A stretch of DNA of 64,000 nucleotides from Vulcanimicrobiota bacterium (GCA_003161435.1 PMOS01000024.1:155601-219600), one strand, 5' to 3'. Counted from the stretch's first letter, positions 43,989-53,837 are shown. Notes: a model not told the origin generated them from the sequence alone. Numbers and translations are program-made.

Positions 43989-45860
43989 TCAGATCTGGAC
44001 GGTGATGCCGAGTTCGATGCGGCGTTCCGCCTGGATTCGAAGGTCGTCGGGAAGCGGTCGCGCATTGCGCAGCAGCGTCGCGAACAGCTGGCGCCGCCAG
44101 GCGGGCATCCCGCCTTGCGGTGCGGCTTCGATCTTGGGGTCAGCGTAGAAGAACGACGTGTCGTCGCGGTCGAGGTCAAGCCCGAACGCGTCGCAAGAAC
44201 GCAGGATCGGATCGATGCGCGGCGCCTCCATGTACCCGAAGCGCGCGATGACGCGAATCAGCCGCAACGAATGCCGCTCGACCGTGACGCGCTGCTCGTT
44301 GGTGAGGTACGGCGTCGGCGCACGCGCGATGTTGAGGATCACGATGCGTTCCTCTTGGGCGCGGTCGCGCACCCAGCGATGACGCGCAAGGAAAGGAACG
44401 CCGCGTGGATCGGGCGTCAGGAATACCATCGTACCGTGCTCGCCGACGCCGGCCGGCAGCTTCTCGAGGACCTCTTCGATCGGGGTCTGCTGGTCGGCGA
44501 GCGCCTTGGCCAAGCAGCGTCGCCCTTCGAGCCACGTTAGGCTCATCAGCACGAGCACGGCGCTGATCGAGACCGGTATCCAACCGCCTTCGATGAACTT
44601 GGGCAACGACGCGAGCACGAGGCTGCCGTCGACGACCACGAACAGCGCGACGAGCGCGATCGACAGCCAGCGGTTCCAATGCAACACCTTGGAGATCACC
44701 ACGAAGTAGACCAGCGACGTGCAGAGCATGGTGAACGCCACCGCCAAGCCGTACGCCGACGCGAGACGATCGCTGGAGCGAAACCCGATCACGAGAATCG
44801 CACAACCCACCGCCAGCCAGAGATTGACGGCAGGCACGAAGACCTGTCCCTTGTATCGGTCTGACGTGTGTAGCACGAGCACGCGCGGCGCGAGGTTCAG
44901 TGCGATCGCCTGCTCGACGAGGGTGAACGTCCCGGAGATCAACGCTTGCGACGCGATCACCGTCGCCACCGTCGCGAGCACGACCATCGGGATCAGCGCC
45001 CACCCCGGCGCCAGCGCGTAGAACGGATTGGCCGCCGCGTTCGGGTCGGACAGCAGCTTCGCGCCTTGGCCGAAATAGTTCAGTATCAGCGCCGGGAAGA
45101 CCAAACTGTACCAGCCGAATACGATCGGCTTGCGCCCGAAGTGCGAGAGATCCGCGTAGAGCGCCTCGACGCCGGTCACGGCCAGCACGACCCCGCCCAG
45201 GATCGTGAACCCGGCCAGACCGTTGCGGGTCACGAAGTGCAGTGCGTAGCGCGGATCGATTCCACGGATCAGCACTTCGGGATGGACGGCGACCGCGAAG
45301 GCTCCGAGGACGCCGATGGCGATGAACCATACGACCATCACCGGTCCGAAGAGGCCGCCGACCTTCTCGGTGCCGCGGCTCTGGAACGCAAAGAGCGCGA
45401 CGATGACGGCCAGCGAGATCGGAACGACGTACGGTTGAAAGGCCATCGACACGACGCCGATCCCTTCGACCGCGGAGATCACCGAGATCGCCGGCGTGAT
45501 GATACCGTCGCCCAGCAGCATCGAGGCGCCGACGACGACGATCAGCGTGAGCCCAACCGAGCGGATCATGTGTCCGAACTTCGGCGGCGGCGACGCGAGC
45601 GCCAGGAGCGCCAGGATCCCGCCCTCGCCGTCGTGATCGACGCGCAGGATGAACGTGACGTACTTGATGCACACCACGATCACCAGCGCCCAGAGGAGCA
45701 GCGAGCAAATCCCGAGCACGTCGTCGAGCCCGCCCTTCGAGCCGGCCAGACCGAGGCACACCTTGAGCGTGTAGAGCGGGCTCGTCCCGATGTCCCCGAA
45801 CACCACGCCCATCGCGCCGACGATGAGCGTGAGGGGGGTCTTGGGACGGCGCAACTTCAC
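43989..45860 (-). CDS. kup: Kup-family K+ uptake permease
   Basis: This 623-residue protein has about 12 helices and a soluble C-terminal domain. MGVVFGDIGTSPLYT at the N-terminus and VDHDGEGGILALLAL are diagnostic of Kup/HAK/KT; GDGIITPAISVISAVEG follows. It imports K+ with protons. Start GTG at 45860. It is first in a four-gene operon. Confidence 0.94.
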   Translation of the reverse strand: MKLRRPKTPLTLIVGAMGVVFGDIGTSPLYTLKVCLGLAGSKGGLDDVLGICSLLLWALVIVVCIKYVTFILRVDHDGEGGILALLALASPPPKFGHMIRSVGLTLIVVVGASMLLGDGIITPAISVISAVEGIGVVSMAFQPYVVPISLAVIVALFAFQSRGTEKVGGLFGPVMVVWFIAIGVLGAFAVAVHPEVLIRGIDPRYALHFVTRNGLAGFTILGGVVLAVTGVEALYADLSHFGRKPIVFGWYSLVFPALILNYFGQGAKLLSDPNAAANPFYALAPGWALIPMVVLATVATVIASQALISGTFTLVEQAIALNLAPRVLVLHTSDRYKGQVFVPAVNLWLAVGCAILVIGFRSSDRLASAYGLAVAFTMLCTSLVYFVVISKVLHWNRWLSIALVALFVVVDGSLVLASLPKFIEGGWIPVSISAVLVLMSLTWLEGRRCLAKALADQQTPIEEVLEKLPAGVGEHGTMVFLTPDPRGVPFLARHRWVRDRAQEERIVILNIARAPTPYLTNEQRVTVERHSLRLIRVIARFGYMEAPRIDPILRSCDAFGLDLDRDDTSFFYADPKIEAAPQGGMPAWRRQLFATLLRNARPLPDDLRIQAERRIELGITVQI

Positions 45861-45910
45861 GCGCCCCTTCTCCCCCGTTACGCGCGGGATTACCCTCCGG
45901 CCGGAATGGG

Positions 45911-48409
45911 CTAGACTGCGGCGGCGGTCGGGTCGACGAGCCCGAGCGCTACGGCCCGAGCGACCGCGCGGGCACGGGAGTTGACGCCCAGCTTGCCGGT
46001 GACGCGGGCAACGTGCGTTTCGACGGTGCGCGCGGAGAGTACGAGACGTTGCGCGATCTCACGGTTCGTCAAGCCCGCTGCGAGTAGCGCCAGAATCTCC
46101 GCCTCACGCAGCGTGAGCGCCTCGAGCGGGAGCGCAATCGGCGATGCGGCAGTCGCGCGCCCCGCAAGATGCGGCGCGGCGAGACGTTCGATCAGCTGCG
46201 TCTCGAAGCTTCGGCCGCCTGCTTCCGCGCGGCGCCCGATGAGCGCGTGGAAGGCACCGTACTGCGCCTGCGCCGTCGAAGCTCGGCCCGCGAGCGCGTC
46301 GAGCAAAGCCGCCGCCGACCACAACCACACGGCGTCGGCAGCGTCGACCGGCGTCGCCGCGGCGATCGCTCGACGCGCGTGCTCGCGGCGCGCCGCCGCA
46401 TCGTGTTCGTGCGCCAACCCGGCATAGATCGCGCGATCCGCGGCGACCAGCGGATCGTCGCCGGCGAGCGCGTCGGCCGCTCGCAGCGCAGCGTCGTAGT
46501 TCCCGTCGAGCGCGTCGGCGCGAGCGATGATGCGAGCCGCGAGCGATCGCGTCCGCGCCGCGTCGCGCGCGTACCATGCGGCCCCGGCGGAGCGCAGCGC
46601 CGCGCGCGCTTCGTGTCGAGCGAGTGCGGTGTCGCCGACGTGCAGCGCCGCCTCGGCAAGGGTGCCGTGCAACGCGGCCGCTTGCGGCCGCAGGCCGAAC
46701 GGTCGCGCGATGCGTTCGGCTTCGCGCGCGAGCTCGTAGGCCGCCGCCGTGTCGCCGCGCAGCAACGCGAAGCGCGCGCCCCACACCAGCGCGCCGGAGT
46801 AGCGCATGAGATCGTCGCTGCTCGACCAAGCCTCGATCAAGCCGTTCGCGATGCGTTCGCCGGACTCGAAATCTCCGAGCGCGACATGCGCGTATGCCTC
46901 CAACGGTGCGACGTCGGCGAGCAGCGCCGGATCACCGGCGTCGAGCGCGTCGAGCCGCGCCAGCGCTTGCGCGAAACGGCCGGCGATCGCGTCGGCCCAG
47001 CCGGCTCGCACCTGCGCCTTCGCGATACCGGCTGTGCCGCCCACCGTCGCGCGCGCGAGCAGGTCGTCGATTCGTTCCGTCGCGACGGGCTCGCCGTGCG
47101 CGAGGTCCGCTTCGACCAGCGCGAGCCGGGCTTCGAACGCGAGCGCATCGTCGCCACGCGCGCCGGCCTCCTGCGCCGCGACCGCGAACGCCGAGCGACC
47201 GTCGCCGCCGCGCGCTTTGAGAACGATACCTTCGACGAATGCGAACAGCGCCGGTTCGTCGACGCCGGCAGCGCGCATGCGCGCGAGCGCGGCGCGAACG
47301 CCTTCGGTCAGCCCCGACTCGACCGCGGCGGCGGCATGCGTGCGCAAGAATGCGGCGTCGGCGCTCGCATCGCGCGCCCGCTCGAGGTGGAACATCGCGG
47401 GGCGGACGCGTCCTGCGCGCGCGTACGCCGTCGCGGCAGCGGCGTGTAACACCGCCAGCGCGTCGGCGCCGAGACGGCGCGCGAGCAGATCGCGCACCAA
47501 CGGATGAACGCGAAATGCACCGCTTGCGCGCGCGACGAGCGACGCGTCGGCAGCGAGCTCCGCGAGCAGTCGCGCGTACCGGGCATCACCCGGCGCGACG
47601 AGCTCGGGTTCGATCGTCTCGTACGCTACGGAGCTGGCCAAGAGCGCGCGCTGATCGTCGTCCAACGCCGCGATTCGACGGCCGACGAGATCGTCGAGGA
47701 GCGCATCCGACGACTCCGGCGCCCGCAACGCGAGGGCGACGGCGATCGGCCAACCTTCGGTGCGCTCCACCAACGCGCGCGCCCGCGCATCGTCCAGAGG
47801 AACGCCGAGCGTCGCGGCGAGCGAACGGGTTTCGGCGACGTCGAAGCGGAGGACGGCCGCGTCGATCAATACGCCGCGTCCGGCGGCGACCGCTTCGGGC
47901 AGACCGACGTCGAGTGAGCCACGCGCGAGCAGCACCAGGCGCACCGGTTCGGGTAGTCCGCGCACCAGGCTGCGCGCGAAGGTCGCGAACGATGCGCCGA
48001 GCACGTGGGCGTCGTCGACCACGATGCGCAGCGGCGCGTCGACGTGCCGCAATTCCTCGGCGAATGTCGCGCCCAGCCGCTCGGGATCGGCGCGCTGCTC
48101 GGCCAACGCGAGCGTCAAGCGCCCGACGTCCGGGCGCACTTCGCGAACGCGCGCCAGCAGCGCCTCGGCGAACGCGTCCGCCTCCCACGGCTGAGCGTCG
48201 TACCACGCGACGTCGGCCGCACCGTCGAGCGCAGCGTGCGCCGCCGTCGTCTTGCCGAAGCCGGCCGGCGCTTGGACGACGACCAATGCGGCGCCGCGCA
48301 ACGCCTGGGTGAGCGCGTCAGGAACCAGCAGGTTCGTCCGCCTCGAGTGCTGTCCGCTCGCGTTCGGCGCGCGTTCCGCGTCGCGGCTTGGGTTCCATCG
48401 GGCCGGCAC
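45911..48409 (-). CDS. LuxR-family regulator of the MalT/LAL type
   Basis: About 832 residues. The N-terminus holds an ATPase (Walker A APAGFGKTT, then IVVDDAHVLG as Walker B). The middle is a long alanine-rich helical TPR-like region, and the C-terminus is a LuxR helix-turn-helix (LTLREAEILALLAAGLTNREIA then VETHVARVTGKLGV). Such proteins act as ligand- and ATP-dependent activators. The start is uncertain: GTG 48409 avoids running into the divergent ABC gene, but overlaps a small basic ORF. It is probably monocistronic. Confidence 0.85.
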   Translation of the reverse strand: MPARWNPSRDAERAPNASGQHSRRTNLLVPDALTQALRGAALVVVQAPAGFGKTTAAHAALDGAADVAWYDAQPWEADAFAEALLARVREVRPDVGRLTLALAEQRADPERLGATFAEELRHVDAPLRIVVDDAHVLGASFATFARSLVRGLPEPVRLVLLARGSLDVGLPEAVAAGRGVLIDAAVLRFDVAETRSLAATLGVPLDDARARALVERTEGWPIAVALALRAPESSDALLDDLVGRRIAALDDDQRALLASSVAYETIEPELVAPGDARYARLLAELAADASLVARASGAFRVHPLVRDLLARRLGADALAVLHAAAATAYARAGRVRPAMFHLERARDASADAAFLRTHAAAAVESGLTEGVRAALARMRAAGVDEPALFAFVEGIVLKARGGDGRSAFAVAAQEAGARGDDALAFEARLALVEADLAHGEPVATERIDDLLARATVGGTAGIAKAQVRAGWADAIAGRFAQALARLDALDAGDPALLADVAPLEAYAHVALGDFESGERIANGLIEAWSSSDDLMRYSGALVWGARFALLRGDTAAAYELAREAERIARPFGLRPQAAALHGTLAEAALHVGDTALARHEARAALRSAGAAWYARDAARTRSLAARIIARADALDGNYDAALRAADALAGDDPLVAADRAIYAGLAHEHDAAARREHARRAIAAATPVDAADAVWLWSAAALLDALAGRASTAQAQYGAFHALIGRRAEAGGRSFETQLIERLAAPHLAGRATAASPIALPLEALTLREAEILALLAAGLTNREIAQRLVLSARTVETHVARVTGKLGVNSRARAVARAVALGLVDPTAAAV

Positions 48410-48509
48410 CGCTCTTTTGCCGCACGGCCAGCCATTGCTCCGCACCCAGCCTGCCGGTGGGCGGCGGGGAAGCAGCTTTCTTCTTCTTGTTCTTCTTCGG
48501 TGCGGCCAT
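48318..48509 (-). CDS. Small lysine-rich protein, uncertain
   Basis: This 63-residue frame from ATG 48509 starts MAAPKKNKKKKAASPPP and continues GRLGAEQWLAVRQKSG, then a basic, charged tail. Composition resembles small nucleic-acid-binding proteins. It fills the gap between the LuxR gene and the divergent ABC gene but overlaps the LuxR 5' end in another frame, so either it or the long LuxR N-terminus is wrong. Confidence 0.45.
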   Translation of the reverse strand: MAAPKKNKKKKAASPPPTGRLGAEQWLAVRQKSGAGPMEPKPRRGTRAERERTALEADEPAGS

Positions 48510-48557
48510 GTTCGTGCTCGGGAGTCGAGTTCGTGCCGTACCGCGAAGCGACCCTCG

Positions 48558-49565
48558 ATGCCGATCATCGAGACGCAGGATCTGCGCAAGGTGTTCCGCT
48601 CGCTCGTCCGCCGCCCCGGGGTCGGCGGGACGCTGCGCACGTTGTTCTCGCGCGAGTACGAGGACAAGGTCGCCGTCGAGGGCGTGACGATGGCGCTCGA
48701 GGCGGGCGAGCTGGTCGGCTACATCGGACCGAACGGGGCGGGCAAATCGACGACCATCAAGATGCTCACCGGGATCCTCGTGCCGACGTCGGGCGTCGTG
48801 CGCGTCGACGGGCTCGTCCCCTACGAGCAGCGCCGCCGCAACGCGCGCAACATCGGGGTGGTGTTCGGCCAGCGCTCGCAGCTGTACTGGGATCTGCCGC
48901 TGATCGAATCGTTCGAGCTGCTCCGCGCGATCTACGGGATCCCGCCGACGCGCTACCGCGCGAACCTCGACCACTTCACCGAGACGCTCGACATGGGACC
49001 GTTCCTGCGCACGCCGGTGCGGCAGCTGTCGCTCGGACAGCGCATGCGCGGCGACTTCGCCGCAGCGATGCTGCACGACCCGCGCATCGTCTTTCTCGAC
49101 GAGCCGACGATCGGTTTGGACGTCGTCGCGAAAGAGGCGATCCGCGAGTTCATCGCGCGCGTCAACCGCGAGCGCGGAACGACGTTCATCCTGACCACCC
49201 ACGACCTAGCCGACGTCGAGCGCCTGTGCCGGCGGATCGTGCTGATCGATCGCGGAACGCTCGTCTACGACGGCGAGATCGACGCGCTTCGCGATCGCTA
49301 CGGCACGCACCGCACGCTGGTGGTCACGCTGTGCGAGCCGACACCGGTCGAAACCCTCACGGTCGAGGGCGCCGAAGTCGAGTCTCACGCCGGCGACGTC
49401 TGGCGCCTGCGCTTCGACCGCCGCACGGTATCGGCAGAGGTGGTGATCCGGCGGGTCGCCGACCGCTATCGCGTGAGCGACCTCTCGATCGAGGAGCCCG
49501 AGCTCGAGTCGATCATTCGGCGCATCTACCTCGAGGGATACAGCGAAGCTATGGCACCCGCGTGA
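48558..49565 (+). CDS. ABC-2 exporter ATPase
   Basis: This 335-residue ATPase has Walker A GPNGAGKST, Q-loop region GVVFGQRSQLYWDLP, signature LSLGQRMRGDFAAAMLHDP, Walker B IVFLDEPTIGLD and the switch His LTTHDL. GQRSQLYWDLP and LSLGQRMR mark the subgroup that works with DUF990-type permeases. One permease gene is at 50117 and the other at 59803. ATG at 48558. The 3' end overlaps the convergent secreted-protein gene by 17 bases. Confidence 0.9.
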   Translation: MPIIETQDLRKVFRSLVRRPGVGGTLRTLFSREYEDKVAVEGVTMALEAGELVGYIGPNGAGKSTTIKMLTGILVPTSGVVRVDGLVPYEQRRRNARNIGVVFGQRSQLYWDLPLIESFELLRAIYGIPPTRYRANLDHFTETLDMGPFLRTPVRQLSLGQRMRGDFAAAMLHDPRIVFLDEPTIGLDVVAKEAIREFIARVNRERGTTFILTTHDLADVERLCRRIVLIDRGTLVYDGEIDALRDRYGTHRTLVVTLCEPTPVETLTVEGAEVESHAGDVWRLRFDRRTVSAEVVIRRVADRYRVSDLSIEEPELESIIRRIYLEGYSEAMAPA

Positions 49566-50118
49566 TCAGCTGCGGGTGGGCGTTCGTCCCCAGCACGCCG
49601 ATCGACGACCGGTGATCGGCGCCGTCGCTGTGGAACACCAACACGAGCTGCGATCCCGCCGGCATTTGCAGCGGCGAGCTGACATTCACTTCGGCGAAAC
49701 CGCGGCCGTCGGCGGTGAAGCTGTTGCCGGCGCCGGTGAGGTCGAGCGGGGTGAACACCGGGCCGGCTCGGCCGGCCAGTTGCCGCACGAACAGGCTGTA
49801 CCGGCCGTTCGGAATCAGATGATGGAACGTGGCATGCACGGCTGTCGTCGTCGGGCCGGCGTTGAACGTGGCCGTGCCGTCGGCGGTCCGCCAGATTCCC
49901 AGCGCCGCGTGCAGGCTGTCGCCATGCGCGTTGAACAGCGGCAGCCCGTCCGCGTCGTTATCGGTCGGCGGCCGCAGCCCCCAATCGTGCGCGTTGTCGC
50001 CGGTCTGCGCTTGCGCGGCCGGGTCCCGAACGAAGACCTGCGGCGGTTGCGCGGTGGTCGCCGCGGTGACGGGCTGGAACGTCGCGGTCGCAAGCGCGAA
50101 GAGCACGGCAGCTAGCAT
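49549..50118 (-). CDS. Secreted beta-rich protein of unknown function
   Basis: This 189-residue protein has a signal peptide (MLAAVLFALATATFQPVTAA). The mature part has ALGIWRTADGTATFNAGP, NGRYSLFVRQLAG and SQLVLVFHSDGADHRS, patterns of a CHRD/superoxide-dismutase-like beta-sandwich, though no metal set is clear. Its ATG (50118-50116) shares two bases with the divergent permease ATG (50117-50119), so the CATG palindrome starts both genes. Confidence 0.7.
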   Translation of the reverse strand: MLAAVLFALATATFQPVTAATTAQPPQVFVRDPAAQAQTGDNAHDWGLRPPTDNDADGLPLFNAHGDSLHAALGIWRTADGTATFNAGPTTTAVHATFHHLIPNGRYSLFVRQLAGRAGPVFTPLDLTGAGNSFTADGRGFAEVNVSSPLQMPAGSQLVLVFHSDGADHRSSIGVLGTNAHPQLITRVP

Positions 50119-50950
50119 GTCCGTTATACGATTGGAGCACGTCCGGCGTTCCCCTGGCGAGCTCCTGGCACCCTATGTCGCCTTCGCCGCCAAGGCGTTC
50201 TCGCGCGAAGCCACCTATCGGATGGAGGTCTTCACCAACGTCGGCTCGCTGGTGGTGCGGCTCTACTTGATGAAATCGGTCTGGACCGCGTTGTACGCGC
50301 AGAACGCCGCGCCGGCCGGGGTCAGCCTGCACGCCGTCCTCACGTACACGGCGATCGCGTTGCTCATGTCGCTGGTGCTCGAGCTCGACGGTACGCGCCA
50401 GATCCGCGACCGGATTCGCGAGGGCTCGATCGCGACGGACTTGATGAAGCCGATCAGCCTCCCGCTGTACTTTTTCAGCGACGGCGTCGGGATGACGCTG
50501 CTGCACGCGCTGTTGATCGTGCCCGCGCTGATCGTCTCGCTGCTGATCGTGCACATCGACGTGCCGCCGCCGCACGTGCTGGCAGCCTTCGCGCTCAGCT
50601 TCCTGCTCGGCTATCTGGTGAACTTTCTGTTGAACTTCCTGATGAACTGCGTCGCGTTCTGGACCCTCGAGACCTTCGCCGTGCAACTGATGGTGCGCTG
50701 GATGAGCGATCTGCTCGGCGGCCAAGTCGTGCCGCTCATCTTCTTCCCCGGCGTGTTCCAGAAGATCGTCCTGGCCCTCCCTTTCGCCGCCATCTACTCG
50801 ACGCCACTGCTGATCTACGTCGGCACGATCCCGCCGTCGGGCTACCTCGCCGCGTGGGGCGCGCAAGTCGGCTGGTTCATCGTATTCGCGCTGCTTTCAG
50901 CGGTCATCTGGCACGCCGCCCAACGCCGCGTCGTCGTCCAAGGCGGCTAA
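50117..50950 (+). CDS. ABC-2 exporter permease, DUF990 type (first)
   Basis: This 277-residue protein has six predicted helices. YVAFAAKAFSREATYRMEVFTNVGSLVVRLYLM and REGSIATDLMKPISLPLYFFS are the hallmark of this permease family. VGTIPPSGYLAAWGAQVGWF is near the end. It partners the ATPase upstream; families of this kind use two different permeases, and the second lies 9 kb away at 59803. The transported compound is unknown. Confidence 0.85.
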   Translation: MSVIRLEHVRRSPGELLAPYVAFAAKAFSREATYRMEVFTNVGSLVVRLYLMKSVWTALYAQNAAPAGVSLHAVLTYTAIALLMSLVLELDGTRQIRDRIREGSIATDLMKPISLPLYFFSDGVGMTLLHALLIVPALIVSLLIVHIDVPPPHVLAAFALSFLLGYLVNFLLNFLMNCVAFWTLETFAVQLMVRWMSDLLGGQVVPLIFFPGVFQKIVLALPFAAIYSTPLLIYVGTIPPSGYLAAWGAQVGWFIVFALLSAVIWHAAQRRVVVQGG

Positions 50951-50979
50951 GCTGTCAGCGGCTACAGGATGACACGATT

Positions 50980-51606
50980 TTATTTGCCGTGTTTGGTGGC
51001 GAGTTGGATGCGGGTGGTAACGTCGTCCTGACTTGCGACGAGCACCGACTGATCGCCGCCCGTCTCCTCGTTGGAGAACGTCCCGACCGTCTTGCTGCCG
51101 GCGGTGATGATGCCGCCCTTCCACGTTGACGGCAGGTGCGCTTTGTACCAGTCGGCGACTGTCTTCGAGTCGTCTTTGGTCGCGTAGACCTTGAGGACGA
51201 GCGAGCCGCCGTTAGCGGACATCGATATACCCTGGTCCGTGCGCTCTGTGGCGCCCGGGTAGACCGGTAGATCGATGTAGGTTCCCGGTGCTCCGTTCGC
51301 CGAACCGCCGGTCGTCGTCGTGGAGGTGACGGTCGGTGGCGCAGTCGTCGCGGTCATGGCACCGGTCGTCGCGCTGGCGGCAGGCGCGGAGGTGGAGGTG
51401 GTCGCTTCGCCTGCGGCTGTTGCGCTCGCACCCGGCGCCGTCGAAGCGCCGGCGTCCGGCGCTGCGGAAGCACCCGTCCCGGCGTCCGGAGCCGTCGTCT
51501 GCGTGGCGTCGGCTGACGTCGACGTCGAATCCGTGGACTTTGTGCAAGCGGTGAACGCCAGCGCGACGCAAAGCGCGACGGCGGCGTATCGCAGGGAGCT
51601 CGTCAT
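50980..51606 (-). CDS. Lipoprotein with a Thr/Ala/Ser-rich stalk
   Basis: This 208-residue protein has a lipobox (VALAFTAC). About 80 residues of low-complexity Thr/Ala/Ser/Gly follow, probably a stalk, and then a small C-terminal domain from YIDLPVYPGATERTDQ, with VADWYKAHLPSTWKGG, of the kind seen in many small secreted proteins. GAGG lies six bases before ATG 51606; ATG 51618 is possible. Function unknown. Confidence 0.72.
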   Translation of the reverse strand: MTSSLRYAAVALCVALAFTACTKSTDSTSTSADATQTTAPDAGTGASAAPDAGASTAPGASATAAGEATTSTSAPAASATTGAMTATTAPPTVTSTTTTGGSANGAPGTYIDLPVYPGATERTDQGISMSANGGSLVLKVYATKDDSKTVADWYKAHLPSTWKGGIITAGSKTVGTFSNEETGGDQSVLVASQDDVTTRIQLATKHGK

Positions 51607-51729
51607 CGAGTACCTCATCGGAACGCGTCCGAACGACCAGGGCTGGCCCGCTCGCTTCGATTCCGAAAGTAAGGCTCCTACAACGGGTCCGCGGCGGGAC
51701 GCTGCGAACGTCGCACGTCGGAGGCTCGC

Positions 51730-53373
51730 ATGGACACCATCGATCGCCCGATCCACTCGACGCACGAGGTCACGAACCAGCCGCCGCCGCTCGTTGGATA
51801 CGACGTCGCCGGCCACGACGCGGCGTTGCTCGAGGGGCTGCGGCGCGAAGGCGCGGGCTGGGACGAAGAGGGATTGCGCGCGCTCGGAACGCTCGCGGGA
51901 TCGGAGGAAGCGATCGCGTGGGGCTTCGAGGCGAATCGCTTCGGCCCCGAGCTGCACAGCTTCGACCGCTACGGGAACCGCGTCGACGAGGTGACGTTCC
52001 ATCCGTCGTGGCACCGGCTGCTCGAGGTCGCGGTCGGCCACGGTCTGCACGGCGCACCGTGGCGTGAACCGCGCGCCGGCGCGCACGTCGCGCGCGCCGC
52101 GCGGTTCGCCGTGTGGTCGCAAGCCGAGTCCGGCCACGGCTGCCCGATCTCGATGACCTACGCGGCGGTCCCCGTGCTGCGCCGGCGGCCCGACCTGGCG
52201 GCGCTGTTCGAGCCGGTGTTGACGTCGACGACGTACGAACCCGGGTTGCGACCGCTGCGCGAGAAGAGCGGCGCACTGTGCGGGATGGCGATGACCGAGA
52301 AGCAAGGCGGTTCCGACGTGCGCGCCAACACGACGCGCGCCGAGCCGTTCGACGGCGACACGTACGCGCTGACCGGACACAAGTGGTTCTGCTCGGCGCC
52401 GATGTGCGACGCGTTTCTCGTCCTCGCGCAAGCGCCGGATGGTTTGACGTGCTTCTTCCTGCCGCGCGTGCTGTCGGACGGAACCCGCAACGCCTTTCGC
52501 ATCCAGCGCCTCAAGGACAAGCTCGGCAACCGTTCCAACGCGTCGAGCGAGATCGAGCTCGACGGCGCGCTCGCGCTGCGGATCGGCGATGAAGGGCGCG
52601 GCGTCGCCACGATCATCGAGATGGTCACGCACACGCGGCTCGACTGCATCGCGGGGAGCGCGTCCTTGATGCGGCAGGCGTTCGTGCAGGCGGCGCATCA
52701 CGCGCGGCACCGGCGCGCGTTCGGAGCGCTGCTGGTCGATCAGCCGCTGATGACCAACGTGTTGGCCGATCTCGCGCTCGAATCCGAAGCCGCGACGGCC
52801 CTGCTGCTGCGGCTCGCCGGCGCCATCGATCGCGGGGAGACGGCGTTCGCGCGGATCGGGATCGCGCTCGGCAAATACTGGGTGTGCAAGCGCGCTCAGG
52901 CCCAGGTCGGCGAAGCGCTCGAATGTCTGGGCGGAAACGGCTACGTCGAGGAGAGCATCATGCCGCGCCTCTATCGCGAGTCACCGGTGAACTCGATCTG
53001 GGAAGGCTCGGGCAACGTCAACGCGCTCGACCTGCTGCGCGCGCTGGCGCGGCAGCCGGCGGCGCTCGATGCCTATCAGGCCGAGGTCGCGCTCGCGAGC
53101 GGTGGCGACCCCCGGCTCGACCGCGCCGCCGCGGCGCTGCGCGAGTCGCTGGTCCGCGGCGGCACCGATCTCGAGGGGCAAGCACGACGCATCGTCGAGC
53201 GGATGGCGCTCGTGCTGCAGGCGTCGCTGCTGGTGCGCAACGCGCCGGCGCCGGTCGCCGACGCCTTCTGCGCGGCGCGGCTGGGAGGCGACGGCGGGTT
53301 CGCCTTCGGGACCCTCCCGCCCGCGGCCGACACGCGAGCCATCGTGAATCGCGCTTGGCCGGGTACGAGGTGA
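51730..53373 (+). CDS. aidB: AidB-like acyl-CoA dehydrogenase
   Basis: This 547-residue flavoprotein has the AidB pattern: PPLVGYD and GHDAALLEGL at the start, GMAMTEKQGGSDVRANTT (FAD-binding), TGHKWFCSAPMCDAFLVLAQ, and the catalytic-Glu segment YRESPVNSIWEGSGN. AidB proteins relate to alkylation-damage response and to isovaleryl-CoA dehydrogenases, so a role in branched-chain catabolism is also possible. Shine-Dalgarno GGAGG precedes ATG 51730. Confidence 0.9.
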   Translation: MDTIDRPIHSTHEVTNQPPPLVGYDVAGHDAALLEGLRREGAGWDEEGLRALGTLAGSEEAIAWGFEANRFGPELHSFDRYGNRVDEVTFHPSWHRLLEVAVGHGLHGAPWREPRAGAHVARAARFAVWSQAESGHGCPISMTYAAVPVLRRRPDLAALFEPVLTSTTYEPGLRPLREKSGALCGMAMTEKQGGSDVRANTTRAEPFDGDTYALTGHKWFCSAPMCDAFLVLAQAPDGLTCFFLPRVLSDGTRNAFRIQRLKDKLGNRSNASSEIELDGALALRIGDEGRGVATIIEMVTHTRLDCIAGSASLMRQAFVQAAHHARHRRAFGALLVDQPLMTNVLADLALESEAATALLLRLAGAIDRGETAFARIGIALGKYWVCKRAQAQVGEALECLGGNGYVEESIMPRLYRESPVNSIWEGSGNVNALDLLRALARQPAALDAYQAEVALASGGDPRLDRAAAALRESLVRGGTDLEGQARRIVERMALVLQASLLVRNAPAPVADAFCAARLGGDGGFAFGTLPPAADTRAIVNRAWPGTR

Positions 53374-53378
53374 AGGTT

Positions 53379-53831
53379 ATGCAGCGCTATGCCGTCTCTT
53401 CGATTCTCGCCATCGCCGTCGGCGTGATGGTCACCGGCGGCGCGGGCGTCGCAGCGACGCCCACCGCCGTCAAGGCGGCGCACGATGCGACGCGCCACGC
53501 GAAAGCCCTGACCTATCAGCTCGAATCAGGGATGGGAACCGTCACGCTGCAGCGGATCGGCACCACCCGAAGCCGGGTCACCGTTCGGCTCGCCAATCCG
53601 GCAGCGGCGGGGACGCGGGTCACACTGCACACCGGCCGGCAATGCCACGAACCGAACGCCGCCGCGCCCGTGACGGCGCTCGCACTCAACCCGGTGAGCC
53701 AGCAGGTTTCGCAGACGATCGTTGCGCTGCCGCTCGAGAAGCTGCAATCGGGTAACTACCTGGTGGACGTGCAGAACGCGACCGCGCGCAGCCAGTTCAG
53801 CAGCGCGTGCGCGCGGCTGGGTTCTCAGTAG
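53379..53831 (+). CDS. Small secreted protein of unknown function
   Basis: This 150-residue protein starts five bases after the aidB-like stop. It has a signal peptide (SSILAIAVGVMVTGGAGVAA) and a mature part with VKAAHDATRHAKALTYQLES and GTRVTLHTGRQCHEP. Two cysteines could pair. No domain recognised. Confidence 0.68.
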   Translation: MQRYAVSSILAIAVGVMVTGGAGVAATPTAVKAAHDATRHAKALTYQLESGMGTVTLQRIGTTRSRVTVRLANPAAAGTRVTLHTGRQCHEPNAAAPVTALALNPVSQQVSQTIVALPLEKLQSGNYLVDVQNATARSQFSSACARLGSQ

Positions 53832-53837
53832 GGCGCG

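Noticed and set aside
43358-44179. Start at 44179 for the cytidylate-kinase-like protein
   Set aside because: The extra residues lie within the kup coding sequence and lack family similarity; MIVTISREYG at 43969 is the family N-terminus.
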